From positions 1-64,000 of the forward strand of contig CANJUR010000003.1 of NCBI GenBank assembly GCA_947477565.1: a stretch of DNA of 64,000 bases, in the 5' to 3' direction. The notes under the pieces were generated by a model. It worked only from the letters and a program-made list of their open reading frames with translations. It did not search any database and was not told the origin of the DNA. This document shows, in pieces, positions 1-8,050 of this stretch. Origin of the DNA: Deltaproteobacteria bacterium. Lineage in GTDB: Bacteria; Myxococcota_A; Polyangia; Polyangiales; Ga0077539. The position numbers and the translations under genes were made by a program. Numbering within the stretch: position 1 is the stretch's first letter; every line of letters starts with the position of its first letter.

Positions 1-885
1 AACTCGCGACTCCGACTCATTCCTTCACTTCGCGTAGACTACAGTCGGGACGCCAATCGCAGTTGGGCAGTGCAGCCGCGCCTGGCATTTCGATGGGAGT
101 TCTTGCACGACTGGTTTCTCAAGGGAGGGGTTGGCGTTTTCAATCAGCCGCCGCAGCCCGCGCAGAGTTCTGCTGCGATCAACACCTTCAACCCGTCCAC
201 CACGGTGGGTAACCCCTTCCTCGGGACGCAGCGATCAGTGCAGTACGGATTGGGGGCGGAACACAACTTCTCCCAATATCTCTCTCTCTCCCTTGAGGGC
301 TTCTACAAAGACCTCGATCAGCAGATCATCACGCAGCCCTCGTTACAGGGAGCGGCGTACCTCAACAGCGGTGTCGGGCGCATCTACGGTGCCGAAATCC
401 TCTTCCGACACCGTCCTTCCACCCGATTTTTCGGCTGGCTGGCGTACACCATCTCCCGCTCCGAGCGCCGGGACTTTCCGCAGTCTGCGTATCGCATCTT
501 CCAGTTCGATCAGACCCATATCCTCACGCTCATCGGGAGCTATCGACTGGGGCGCGGCTGGGAGATCGGACTGCGATTCCGCTTCGTGACGGGCAATCCG
601 ACCACGCCTGTGATCGGCGCGGTCTATAACGGTGACACTGGCACCTACACCCAGATTCCCGGCGCTACGTACTCCGCCCGCAACGCGCCATTCCATCAAC
701 TCGATCTGCGAATCGACAAGACCTGGACCTTCCGCCGAGGCAATCTCGACCTCTTCCTGGAAGTCCTGAATGTGTACAACAATGCCAACCCTGAAGGCGT
801 GCAGTACAACTACAACTACACGCAATCCAGCACCGTTGCCGGCATTCCCTTCTTCCCAAACCTGGGGTTCCGTTATGAGTACTGA
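1..885 (+). CDS. TonB-dependent receptor, C-terminal part (5' end outside window)
   Basis: The frame is open from the first base, so this is the 3' part of a longer gene. The roughly 294 visible residues alternate short aromatic-rich strands with loops, as in the last strands of a TonB-dependent outer-membrane barrel. Visible pieces include YGLGAEHNFSQYLSLSLEGFYKDL, split here as YGLGAEHNF and LSLEGFYKDL, then VGRIYGAEILFRH, WEIGLRFRF, and LDLRIDKTW leading to FLEVLNVYN. The last residues are GFRYEY, ending in an aromatic residue as outer-membrane barrels usually do. The plug domain and TonB box are not in the window, so the substrate cannot be inferred. It overlaps the next lipoprotein gene by 11 nt, suggesting co-translation. 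Confidence 0.8.
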   Translation, partial: NSRLRLIPSLRVDYSRDANRSWAVQPRLAFRWEFLHDWFLKGGVGVFNQPPQPAQSSAAINTFNPSTTVGNPFLGTQRSVQYGLGAEHNFSQYLSLSLEGFYKDLDQQIITQPSLQGAAYLNSGVGRIYGAEILFRHRPSTRFFGWLAYTISRSERRDFPQSAYRIFQFDQTHILTLIGSYRLGRGWEIGLRFRFVTGNPTTPVIGAVYNGDTGTYTQIPGATYSARNAPFHQLDLRIDKTWTFRRGNLDLFLEVLNVYNNANPEGVQYNYNYTQSSTVAGIPFFPNLGFRYEY

Positions 886-1822
886 GCGCTTCTTGCTTCG
901 CGGCCTCCTCGGAGCCGGCCTCTCGCTAGCGCTCGGAGGATGCGGTAACGATCTCGCTCCCGCCTGGGACATTCGTGCGTTCCGTCTGTTTGGTGCGAAA
1001 ATCGAGAATATCACCCGACAACCCATCGATCCCGGGATCGCTGAGGCCGCGCCGGGCGAGCAGGTACGACTCACCCTCAGTTTCGCCGACCCCGACCGAA
1101 CGACGGCGCGACCCGTCAATGTGACGTGGGTATTTTGCGCAGAGGCCACCGTCATGGGGACCACCATCGGATGTACCGCTCGCGGGGCGTCCGTGCTTAC
1201 CGGCACGAATGTCACTTATGAAGTGCCGCGATTCGAGTTTTCAGTTGACCCCTCCAACCGACCGCGAATCCAGGTCATCGCCCTGGCCTGCGCTGGCGGC
1301 GTCGCCGCACTCGATCCGACCACGCGGCAGCCCCGCTGCCAGGGAGAAGGGAGCGAGTCCTGGGTGATGACCCGCTCGATTCTCGTGCGCACCACCGAGA
1401 CTGCGCCCCCCAATCACAACCCCGCCATCGATCGCGTGAAGTTCATCCGCAGCGGCTTGACCACTGCCGACGCCGTCACCGTCGGCACCGACACACCGCT
1501 TCACGTTCCGCGCTGCACCACCGACCCATGCGCCGAGCACACCCTCGATGTGAGCGTCGCCATGGGATCCCGTGAGATTCAATCGACGCTTGATCTCCAG
1601 GGCAATCGAGTGATGGTCCAGGAGCGCCTGCAGTTTGGGTTCTTTACCGACCAGGGAACCATGCAGAACACCTTTCGCGTGGACTCTACCGTGGTCCCCG
1701 ACGGACCCGTTCGCAACGTCTGGATGGCACCCAGGGAGGCCAGTACGGTGCACTTTGTGTTCACCGCGCAAGACACCCGGGGCGGCTTCGACGTCGTCGA
1801 GCGTACCGTCGTGGTCGATTGA
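875..1822 (+). CDS. Predicted lipoprotein of unknown function, paired with the TonB receptor
   Basis: A 315-residue protein. The ATG at 875 lies inside the last codons of the receptor gene (11-nt overlap), and it is followed by a signal peptide ending in LALGGC, a plausible lipobox (cleavage before Cys). The mature protein has two likely beta-rich halves, with FSVDPSNRPRIQVIALACAGG-like strands (shown in part: RIQVIALACAGG) and a C-terminal VHFVFTAQDTRGG strand resembling an Ig-like or cadherin-like edge. No enzymatic motif is visible. Gene overlap with a TonB-dependent receptor suggests a surface or periplasmic partner of that receptor, but this is inference. It ends 5 bp from the convergent aldehyde dehydrogenase gene. 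Confidence 0.75.
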   Translation: MSTERFLLRGLLGAGLSLALGGCGNDLAPAWDIRAFRLFGAKIENITRQPIDPGIAEAAPGEQVRLTLSFADPDRTTARPVNVTWVFCAEATVMGTTIGCTARGASVLTGTNVTYEVPRFEFSVDPSNRPRIQVIALACAGGVAALDPTTRQPRCQGEGSESWVMTRSILVRTTETAPPNHNPAIDRVKFIRSGLTTADAVTVGTDTPLHVPRCTTDPCAEHTLDVSVAMGSREIQSTLDLQGNRVMVQERLQFGFFTDQGTMQNTFRVDSTVVPDGPVRNVWMAPREASTVHFVFTAQDTRGGFDVVERTVVVD

Positions 1823-1827
1823 TCTGA

Positions 1828-3327
1828 TCAGTCGTCGCGATTGTCGATTTGCGCGCGCTGCAGGGCGCCGGAATAATCGATGTATACGGTCTTCAATTCA
1901 GTGAAGAAGTCATAGGGCGCCCAGCCGCCTTCGCGGTGACCATTTCCGGTGTCCTTCACGCCGCCGAATGGGAAATGCGCCTCTGCTCCAATAGTCGGCG
2001 CGTTGACATACGTGATTCCCGATTGCAGTCGGTGCACCGCGCGTATTGCCTGGTTGATGTCGCGAGTGTAGATCGACGAACTCAATCCGTACGGCACCTC
2101 GTTGGCAATCTCGATGGCCTCATCGAAGCTGTCCGCCCGAATCACCGCGAGCACCGGCCCGAACACTTCGCTCATCGCTAGCTCGCTGCCACGGACGACC
2201 TCGTCCAGGATCGTCGCGGGGTAGAACCACCCGCCGCCGAGCGATGCATCCGTGGGGATGCGACCGCCGCAGCGCAGCGTCGTGCCGTCCGCGATCGCGC
2301 GTTCGACAAACCCGTGCACTCGAGCGCGCTGCGCTTCGCTGACCAACGGCCCAACCTCGGTCGTAGAATCCATCGGATCACCCAGCCGCATCGACTTCGC
2401 GCGCTCGACGAGGTCGCCGATCATCCGGCTGTGCGCGTCGCCCACGACGATGAGGCGACTGGTCGCGGTGCAGCGCTGCCCAGCGGTACCAAAAGCACCC
2501 CAGAGAACGCCGTCGATCGCAAGACCGAGATCGGCGTCGGGCATCACGATGACCGGGTTTTTTCCGCCCATTTCCAGGGAGATGCGCTTGAGCAAACGCC
2601 CGCCGGTTTCGGCGATGCTACGGCCCACAGAGGTGCTGCCCGTGAAGGCCAGTACCTGGGTATCGGGATGCGCCACGATCGCCGCACCTACCTCCTCGCC
2701 GAGGCCGTGAACGATGTTGAGTACTCCGGGGGGAAGTCCCGCATCCCAGAGGGCCTGTGCGAAGAGAGCGCCGCTCGCAGGAGCCTCTTCCGCAGGCTTC
2801 CATACGATGGTGTTGCCGCACACGAGGGCAGGCAGAATCTTCCAACTCGGGACTGCCACGGGGAAATTCCACGCAGTGATGACACCGACGACGCCGATGG
2901 GACGGCGCAGTGTGAATCCCATCTTGTCGCGCAACTCAGATGGCGCCGTGCGACCGAAGAGACGCCGACCCTCGCTCCCTGCATAAAAAGCCGTATCGAT
3001 GGCCTCCTGGATGTCTCCGCGCGCCTCTTCCAGCCGCTTGCCCATCTCCTTCGCCATGACCGCAGCAATGGTGTCTTTGCGCGCCTCGAGGAGCGTCGCC
3101 GCGCGGAAGAGAATTTCCCCGCGCACCGGGGCCGGTGTCGTCGACCACGCATCGAACGCTGCGCGCGCCGAAGCCACCGCTCGATCGACATCAATGGCCG
3201 CACCGCGTGAGACGTGGCCGACGAGCGATCCGTCCGTGGGTGAACGCAGCTCGAAAACAGCGGAGTTGTCCGAAGGGACATCCGCCGATCCAATGTGGTG
3301 CAGCAGCAGGAACGGAGGGTTTGTCAT
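1828..3327 (-). CDS. NAD(P)-dependent aldehyde dehydrogenase
   Basis: A full-length 499-residue ALDH-superfamily enzyme that oxidises an aldehyde to a carboxylate. All catalytic elements are visible: Asn154 in TAWNFP, Lys177 in WKPAE, the nucleotide-binding FTGSTSVG (228-235), the general base Glu252 in LEMGGKNP and the nucleophile Cys286 in GQRCT. The GTAGQRCT context is seen in ALDH7- and semialdehyde-dehydrogenase-like subgroups, but the substrate cannot be fixed from this. The start has no clear Shine-Dalgarno sequence. It is transcribed alone, convergent with the lipoprotein gene upstream in the window and downstream of the NPF-repeat gene on the same strand. Confidence 0.93.
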   Translation of the reverse strand: MTNPPFLLLHHIGSADVPSDNSAVFELRSPTDGSLVGHVSRGAAIDVDRAVASARAAFDAWSTTPAPVRGEILFRAATLLEARKDTIAAVMAKEMGKRLEEARGDIQEAIDTAFYAGSEGRRLFGRTAPSELRDKMGFTLRRPIGVVGVITAWNFPVAVPSWKILPALVCGNTIVWKPAEEAPASGALFAQALWDAGLPPGVLNIVHGLGEEVGAAIVAHPDTQVLAFTGSTSVGRSIAETGGRLLKRISLEMGGKNPVIVMPDADLGLAIDGVLWGAFGTAGQRCTATSRLIVVGDAHSRMIGDLVERAKSMRLGDPMDSTTEVGPLVSEAQRARVHGFVERAIADGTTLRCGGRIPTDASLGGGWFYPATILDEVVRGSELAMSEVFGPVLAVIRADSFDEAIEIANEVPYGLSSSIYTRDINQAIRAVHRLQSGITYVNAPTIGAEAHFPFGGVKDTGNGHREGGWAPYDFFTELKTVYIDYSGALQRAQIDNRDD

Positions 3328-3375
3328 GGGGCCAGTACTTGCGGCGGGCCAGAGAGCGAGTCGAGCGCCGAATGG

Positions 3376-4440
3376 TCAGGTTCCGCGAGGAACGAAGGGG
3401 TTGAACACACCCGGGGGCGGTGGCAGCGGCGCGGCGTCCTGCGTAGCGCTCGACAAGGACTCAACGGGAGCCGCCTGGGTGAAGGGATTGAACGACGCAG
3501 GAGCCTCCCCGGGCAGCGCGACCTGCGGCGCAGCCTGAGCGAAGGGATTGAACGGCTCCGAAGAGGCGCTCGCTCCTGGAAGCACGGGAGCCACGGGCAT
3601 CGCTTCGGTGCGGGGAAAGTTCATCGGCACCGCAGCAGGGGCAGGCTGCGCGAAGGGATTGAACCCAGCCTCCGGGATCGCGACGGGCTGCGGCACCTGC
3701 GGCGGCCCCCCGGCGAAGGGGTTGAACTGGGCTTGCGGCGACGGAGCCGCGGAACCGCCAGCGAAGGGATTAAACTGGGCCTGCGGCACCGCCGGGGGAG
3801 GAGCGGCCTGGGAGTGTCCTGCGAAAGGGTTGAAGGCGCCTGCGGGGCCCTGCGGCGGCACCTGCTGCTGGATTTGCACCGCCGGTGCCTGCGAGGGAGT
3901 CGCAAATGGGTTGAACCCGCCGCCAGCCGCTGCAGCAACCGGGGCGGCGACGGGAGCGCCACCCGGCGGCCCGCCGAAAGAGGCGATGTGCGCGACCCCG
4001 GCAGAGATCGCACCCGCGGCCGATGCCAGAAAGCCACCCGCCCCGGGAACACCCTGCTGGTTGGGTGCCATCGGAGCGGCGCCCGATGCAGGAGGTGCAC
4101 CCTGCTGCCCGAACGGATTGAGGCCCGCGAAGGGATTGCCGCCGACCAGGCCACCCGTTTTTAGCGGCAAGACGCCGCCGGCACCATACGACGACTGAGC
4201 GCCGAAGTTGCCTCCGCCGACCGGTGCACCGATCGGCTGGAACCCGCTGGGAGCACCTGCCGCACCGGTAGCCGAAGGCGCCAGACGCACATTCATGTTG
4301 CTGACCCAGGCCTCGCGCCCGTCGTCAAAACGAACCTTTACCAGTTGTGCCGCGGGGTTGATCTCGACCGCAATCCCGGGCGCGAAACCGCCGCCGAGCC
4401 ATGAGGCCATCACCCTTGATCCTGCCGCCATTCCGCTCAT
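3376..4440 (-). CDS. NPF-repeat protein with N-terminal Tudor/SH3-like domain
   Basis: A 354-residue protein. I chose the ATG at 4440 because AGGAG lies 8 nt upstream; an in-frame extension to about 4506 is possible. Residues 5-55 resemble a small SH3/Tudor-like barrel (SRVMASWLGGGFAPGIAVEI is the start; VKVRFDDGREAWV follows). From residue 102 to the C-terminus the chain is low-complexity Pro/Ala/Gly/Gln sequence containing ten NPF tripeptides, mostly as FNPFA spaced by 12-30 residues, and it ends FNPFVPRGT. There is no signal peptide or membrane segment apart from a small Ala/Gly hydrophobic patch near residues 150-165. This looks like a cytoplasmic disordered scaffold with repeated short linear motifs. 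The function is not known to me. Confidence 0.8.
   Translation of the reverse strand: MSGMAAGSRVMASWLGGGFAPGIAVEINPAAQLVKVRFDDGREAWVSNMNVRLAPSATGAAGAPSGFQPIGAPVGGGNFGAQSSYGAGGVLPLKTGGLVGGNPFAGLNPFGQQGAPPASGAAPMAPNQQGVPGAGGFLASAAGAISAGVAHIASFGGPPGGAPVAAPVAAAAGGGFNPFATPSQAPAVQIQQQVPPQGPAGAFNPFAGHSQAAPPPAVPQAQFNPFAGGSAAPSPQAQFNPFAGGPPQVPQPVAIPEAGFNPFAQPAPAAVPMNFPRTEAMPVAPVLPGASASSEPFNPFAQAAPQVALPGEAPASFNPFTQAAPVESLSSATQDAAPLPPPPGVFNPFVPRGT
3394..4137 (-). repeat. Region encoding ten NPF (mostly FNPFA) motifs
   Basis: Degenerate coding repeats within the NPF-repeat gene. The core recurs as aaGGGrTTrAA on the plus strand (reverse of TTCAACCCCTTC), separated by variable Pro/Ala/Gln-rich stretches. 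Spacing is irregular and the DNA between cores is not conserved. The motif is therefore kept by selection on the peptide rather than by recent duplication. Confidence 0.8.
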
Positions 4441-4691
4441 CGCATCAATCTCCTGCTGGGATGTCTGTGAGGCCGTCAGCCTACACTCCCCACGGTCGGC
4501 GCGCACCGGTCGCGTGATACGGTCACCAACGGCAATTTACGATAGCGCGATCGAACCCATTCCCGGCCGACGAGAGTGCTGAGCGAAGGTTTATCGCCGC
4601 ACGGAGCTCTCTTCCCAGGGCGACGTCAACGCGGTCGTCGCGGTGATTTCGGCGAGGGCCGCGGGACCGCCGCCGCCTCGACCTTTGCCGC

Positions 4692-4880
4692 CTACTCTTG
4701 AGCGAACGAAGCATGAACCTGCGCCATGACCTCTGCCCACCATGCCAGGAGGATCATCTCAAAGTCTGCAAACGAGGCGTCGGGTCCCGCGACCTTGTGA
4801 GCCAGTTGCGACATCTTCTCGTTCAGGGAAACTACGTATGGATCTATCGACTCCAGCCGGTCAGCCCGCAGCTTCTTCAT
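4692..4880 (-). CDS. Small unknown protein (62 aa)
   Basis: A 62-codon frame starting MKKLRADRLE and ending HASFAQE. Codon use is coding-like, and the protein is mildly amphipathic and acidic with a tryptophan pair (LLAWWAEV). I do not recognise a family. There is no clear Shine-Dalgarno sequence upstream of 4880. It sits alone between the NPF-repeat gene and the propeller-like gene on the same strand. It may be a genuine short gene or a chance frame. Confidence 0.35.
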   Translation of the reverse strand: MKKLRADRLESIDPYVVSLNEKMSQLAHKVAGPDASFADFEMILLAWWAEVMAQVHASFAQE

Positions 4881-5007
4881 TGCGAATCGATATCAACGCT
4901 GCGCTCCGTGGGCGATCCCGGCCCCCCGGCGCGACCGGCGCTTCCGCTCTGTCTGGCGCGGCTCGAAGCGCGGCTCTAGCTCTGTGCTCGCGAGGACTAC
5001 GTGACCT

Positions 5008-6003
5008 TCACGCGCTGAGCACCCGCACGGCGCAAAGCTCCGACGGTCGGGTCGAATCGTCGAGGTCGAGTACCACCCACGCGAGCGTCGGGTCTTCGCG
5101 GTCAAAGACGATGCCCTCGGCCTTCGCGCGGAAGAGCGCGCCATCCGCGGTGCGCAGTGTCTGGTACCCGACCGCGCCGTCGGGGTCGATGAATCCCAGC
5201 GCCGAGCCTGCGCATGCGCCGTCACGGTACGTGTCCGGCGAGTCTTCCGCGGCGGCGAGCCACGCCACACGCCCCGGGTGTGACGCCGACCACGCCGTCG
5301 CGTCAGTGAAGCTCAGCGCAACGCCCTCAAGTGTCCCGAGAGAGTATGGCGTGATCGCTTGTAAAGCAGGTCCAACATCCGTGCTCCGTCCGCTCGACCA
5401 CTGATCGATCATGGCCAGGAAAACCGTCAGGGAGAGGTCGACCGTCGCGTTGACTGCATCGACCCCATCGACAACCGCCCCGTTGCCTCGCTGAAAAAGC
5501 CGCACGCGGTCTCCGAGCAGCGCTGCACCCTCGACGTTGAGTTCGCTTCCCGCGAAGGCGGGTTCGGCGCGCAACGCCCGGTAGAGCGGGGCGGCGTTGA
5601 TCCACCGCGGGAGTCGGTCTGCGCCCATCACGAGGAGTCGTTCGCGCGACTCCGTGGACCCTGATCCGAATGCGAGCAGACGCCCATCAGGGAGCGTCAG
5701 CACGGCCTCGAGGTCGGGCTTGTCGCGCTTGTTGCCGCGGTCGGCGCCGAACTGCCGCACCCCGCCAGGCATCGGCATGGGCACTCCCTCCGCGATTCCC
5801 GTGACCGGATCGACCAACGCAACGAACGCAGTGTCGTCCTGCACCACCGCCAGTCGTCCACCCCACCAGGTGACGCCTGAGCCCGCGCGAACGAACGCAG
5901 GACGATCGAGTGCGGGCGCGGCACCGTCTCGATACCAGAGCGGAATCGTTCGCTCGACGGTGATCCGCAAGTCAGAAGCGAGCCTCGAGGTGCGGGGTGG
6001 CAT
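5008..6003 (-). CDS. Conserved unknown protein, probable beta-propeller (DUF6929-like)
   Basis: About 331 residues from the ATG at 6003; a GTG at 6024 would add seven residues. The sequence has repeated short beta-type blocks (GRLAVVQDDTAFVALVDP, LPDGRLLAFGSGS, LGDRVRLFQRGN, EGIVFDREDPTLAWVVLDL). This pattern is typical of propeller proteins of the SdiA-regulated or DUF6929 type, but that assignment is from memory of the pattern only. There is no signal peptide. It follows the MarR gene by about 36 bp in the same direction, so the two probably share a transcript. No catalytic residues can be named. Confidence 0.65.
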   Translation of the reverse strand: MPPRTSRLASDLRITVERTIPLWYRDGAAPALDRPAFVRAGSGVTWWGGRLAVVQDDTAFVALVDPVTGIAEGVPMPMPGGVRQFGADRGNKRDKPDLEAVLTLPDGRLLAFGSGSTESRERLLVMGADRLPRWINAAPLYRALRAEPAFAGSELNVEGAALLGDRVRLFQRGNGAVVDGVDAVNATVDLSLTVFLAMIDQWSSGRSTDVGPALQAITPYSLGTLEGVALSFTDATAWSASHPGRVAWLAAAEDSPDTYRDGACAGSALGFIDPDGAVGYQTLRTADGALFRAKAEGIVFDREDPTLAWVVLDLDDSTRPSELCAVRVLSA

Positions 6004-6039
6004 CGATCGTCCAGGAGTCAACACGGCCCGCCTGTTGGA

Positions 6040-6504
6040 CTACGTCTTCTCGTGGTGTTCAACCGCCAGGAGCAGCGCCTCGCAGAACTCCACGTGGTGT
6101 CGCAGCACCTTCTTCGGCACATCCCGCAGCAGCGCGTCGGTGGCCTTCTCGATGATCAACTCGGCCTCCTTGCGGCGCTTGCTGCCCTTCTTCGTGATCG
6201 TGATGCGCAGCGCCCGTGCGTCCTTCGGGTCCTTGACCTGCGCGACGAGGCCGGACTCGCGGAGTCGCACGAGAATAGGCGTCAGCGACGACTTCTCGTA
6301 GCGCAGTGCCTTCGCCAACTTGGACGGGTTCTCCCCGTCGGGCAGTCCTTCCAGCGCTGCCAACACCGCAAGGTCGGGCGCGCCGATGTCTTCGAAGCCC
6401 GCCTGCGCGAGGGCCTCCCGGCAGCGTTGCGTGAGCGCCTGCGCCGCGCGCGCCGTCAGGAACAATGGACTCTCACGCAGTGCCCTCGGCAGACGGTCGG
6501 TCAT
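6040..6504 (-). CDS. MarR-family transcriptional regulator
   Basis: A 154-residue winged-helix protein. The central part reads LAVLAALEGLPDG, then NPSKLAKALRYEKSSLTPIL (recognition helix), VRLRESGLVAQ, and the beta-wing with the typical DPKDARALRITITKKG. Flanking helices would form the dimer interface. MarR proteins are usually local, ligand-responsive repressors. The ATG at 6504 is followed upstream by a short inverted repeat that could be its own operator. The next gene in its direction is the propeller-like protein, its likely co-regulated target. No Cys suggests redox sensing. Confidence 0.88.
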   Translation of the reverse strand: MTDRLPRALRESPLFLTARAAQALTQRCREALAQAGFEDIGAPDLAVLAALEGLPDGENPSKLAKALRYEKSSLTPILVRLRESGLVAQVKDPKDARALRITITKKGSKRRKEAELIIEKATDALLRDVPKKVLRHHVEFCEALLLAVEHHEKT

Positions 6505-6507
6505 CGC

Positions 6508-6523
6508 TTACGTGTAACTGTAA
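6508..6523. promoter_or_regulatory. Candidate MarR operator (TTAC...GTAA repeats)
   Basis: Just upstream of the marR start codon the sequence TTACGTGTAACTGTAA contains TTAC with two GTAA half-sites. The first eight-to-ten bases form the dyad TTAC-GT-GTAA. The AT-rich dyad stands out in a GC-rich background and lies where autorepression would act. It overlaps the 5' leader and is only 4 nt from the ATG. Inferred from position and symmetry only. Confidence 0.4.
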
Positions 6524-6582
6524 ACTGGTGTCCCCCGCAAAGCCTGCTCGTCCTTTTAGCGGTTGGTACGTCCCCCAAACGA

Positions 6583-7989
6583 TCAGTCACGGTCTCTGGC
6601 TTTTCGCTCGATCCAGGCGGCCACCTCGCGGGCGTGGGCCACGCCGTGGGCGATGATTCCCGGCGGCACCTCTCCTCGATCGAGGTTTGCCTTCGGTACG
6701 AGCGCGCGACGGAATCCGAGCTTGAGCGCCTCTTCCAGGCGAGGCGTGCACCGCGGCACCGCTCGAACCTCCCCCGCGAGACCCACCTCCCCAAACACCA
6801 CCAGATCGGAGGGCATCGCGAGTTCGACGACGCTTGAGGCGAGGGCGCACGCCACTGCGAGGTCGGCCGCGGGCTCCTCGATGGAGGCGCCGCCCGCGAC
6901 GGAGACAAACACGTCACGGTCGCGCAGTGGCAGGCCCGCTCGCTGCGCCAACACCGCCGCAAGAATCGAGAGCCGGGTGCCATCGATGCCCGTGGCGATG
7001 CGACGGGGGGAGGGCGCCGCCGAAGGGGTGACCAGCGCCTGAACCTCCAGCAACAATGGGCGCGCACCATCCGCCGAGGACACGACGACGGAGCCCGGGA
7101 CGTCCTTCGGTCGCTCAGCCAGAAAGAGTGCGGACGGATCGGTCACCTCGCGCAGCCCGTCGCGGGTCATCTCCATCACGCAGAGTTCGCCGCTCGCGCC
7201 GAAGCGGTTCTTGATGCCACGCAAGATGCGCGGGCCGCCCGAGCGCTGTCCCTCGAAGGCCAGCACCACATCGACGAGGTGTTCGAGCACCTTCGGGCCC
7301 GCGAGGGAGCCGTCCTTGGTCACGTGGCCAACGAGCAGCACGGTGCGGCCTTGCTGCTTGGCCATGGTGACGAGCCGCGCGGTCACTTCCCGCAATTGCG
7401 AAACGCTGCCTGCGGCGCTCTCCAGGTCGTTGGCCCGCATCGTCTGCACCGAATCGACGGCGATGATGGACGGGTCGGTCTTGCTCACCGCTGCTTCGAG
7501 GGCGTCGAGTTCGCCTGTGGAGAGAAGCTTGAGCGCCGCATCGCTCGCCACTCCGAGCCTGCGCGCGCGGGAGGCCACCTGTGCGGTGGATTCTTCGCCG
7601 CTCACGTAGAGCACGCCGCCGCGGACATCGGCCGCCCGGGAGCGCGCTGCCAACGCCGCTACCACCTGGAGCAACAGGGTGCTCTTGCCGACGCCAGGTT
7701 CCCCTCCCAGTAGAATTACCGAGCCGTGCACGAGGCCGCCGCCCAGCACGCGATCAAACTCCGTGAGCCCGGTGGCAACGCGCGGGGACTCGGCATCCAT
7801 GGCCTCGTCGAGCGAAACCGGGCCGCCACCAGCGGACACCGAGATGGTGTTGCGGGCCTTTCCGCCGCGGCCTTTGACGGCGCGCTCTTCGACTAGGTTG
7901 TTCCAGGCTCCGCAGGAAGAGCAGCGGCCGGACCATTTCGGATGCGAGGTACCGCAGGACTGGCAGACGAAAACCGGGGCGTCCTTCAC
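6583..7989 (-). CDS. radA: DNA repair ATPase RadA (Sms)
   Basis: About 468 residues from the GTG at 7989. A longer open frame exists upstream but would overlap the neighbouring gene and lies before the conserved N-terminus. Domains in order: C4 zinc finger (Cys9, Cys12, Cys23, Cys26), RecA-like ATPase with Walker A GGEPGVGKST (Lys102) and Walker B ending in AVDS (Asp179), the RadA-specific KNRFG motif at 260-264, and a C-terminal Lon-protease-like domain lacking a needed function in RadA. RadA drives branch migration of recombination intermediates. It lies downstream of the barrel gene on the same strand, 61 bp away, with no functional link. Confidence 0.93.
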   Translation of the reverse strand: MKDAPVFVCQSCGTSHPKWSGRCSSCGAWNNLVEERAVKGRGGKARNTISVSAGGGPVSLDEAMDAESPRVATGLTEFDRVLGGGLVHGSVILLGGEPGVGKSTLLLQVVAALAARSRAADVRGGVLYVSGEESTAQVASRARRLGVASDAALKLLSTGELDALEAAVSKTDPSIIAVDSVQTMRANDLESAAGSVSQLREVTARLVTMAKQQGRTVLLVGHVTKDGSLAGPKVLEHLVDVVLAFEGQRSGGPRILRGIKNRFGASGELCVMEMTRDGLREVTDPSALFLAERPKDVPGSVVVSSADGARPLLLEVQALVTPSAAPSPRRIATGIDGTRLSILAAVLAQRAGLPLRDRDVFVSVAGGASIEEPAADLAVACALASSVVELAMPSDLVVFGEVGLAGEVRAVPRCTPRLEEALKLGFRRALVPKANLDRGEVPPGIIAHGVAHAREVAAWIERKARDRD

Positions 7990-8050
7990 GGGGGGGTAGT
8001 ACCGCGCGCCCCACCGGGGACGCAACGGCACCCGTGACAGGATATGTCTC

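Noticed and set aside
4551-4570. tRNA T-arm-like GGGTTCGATC on the minus strand
   Set aside because: Flanking bases do not pair as a T-stem and no anticodon arm or acceptor stem can be drawn.
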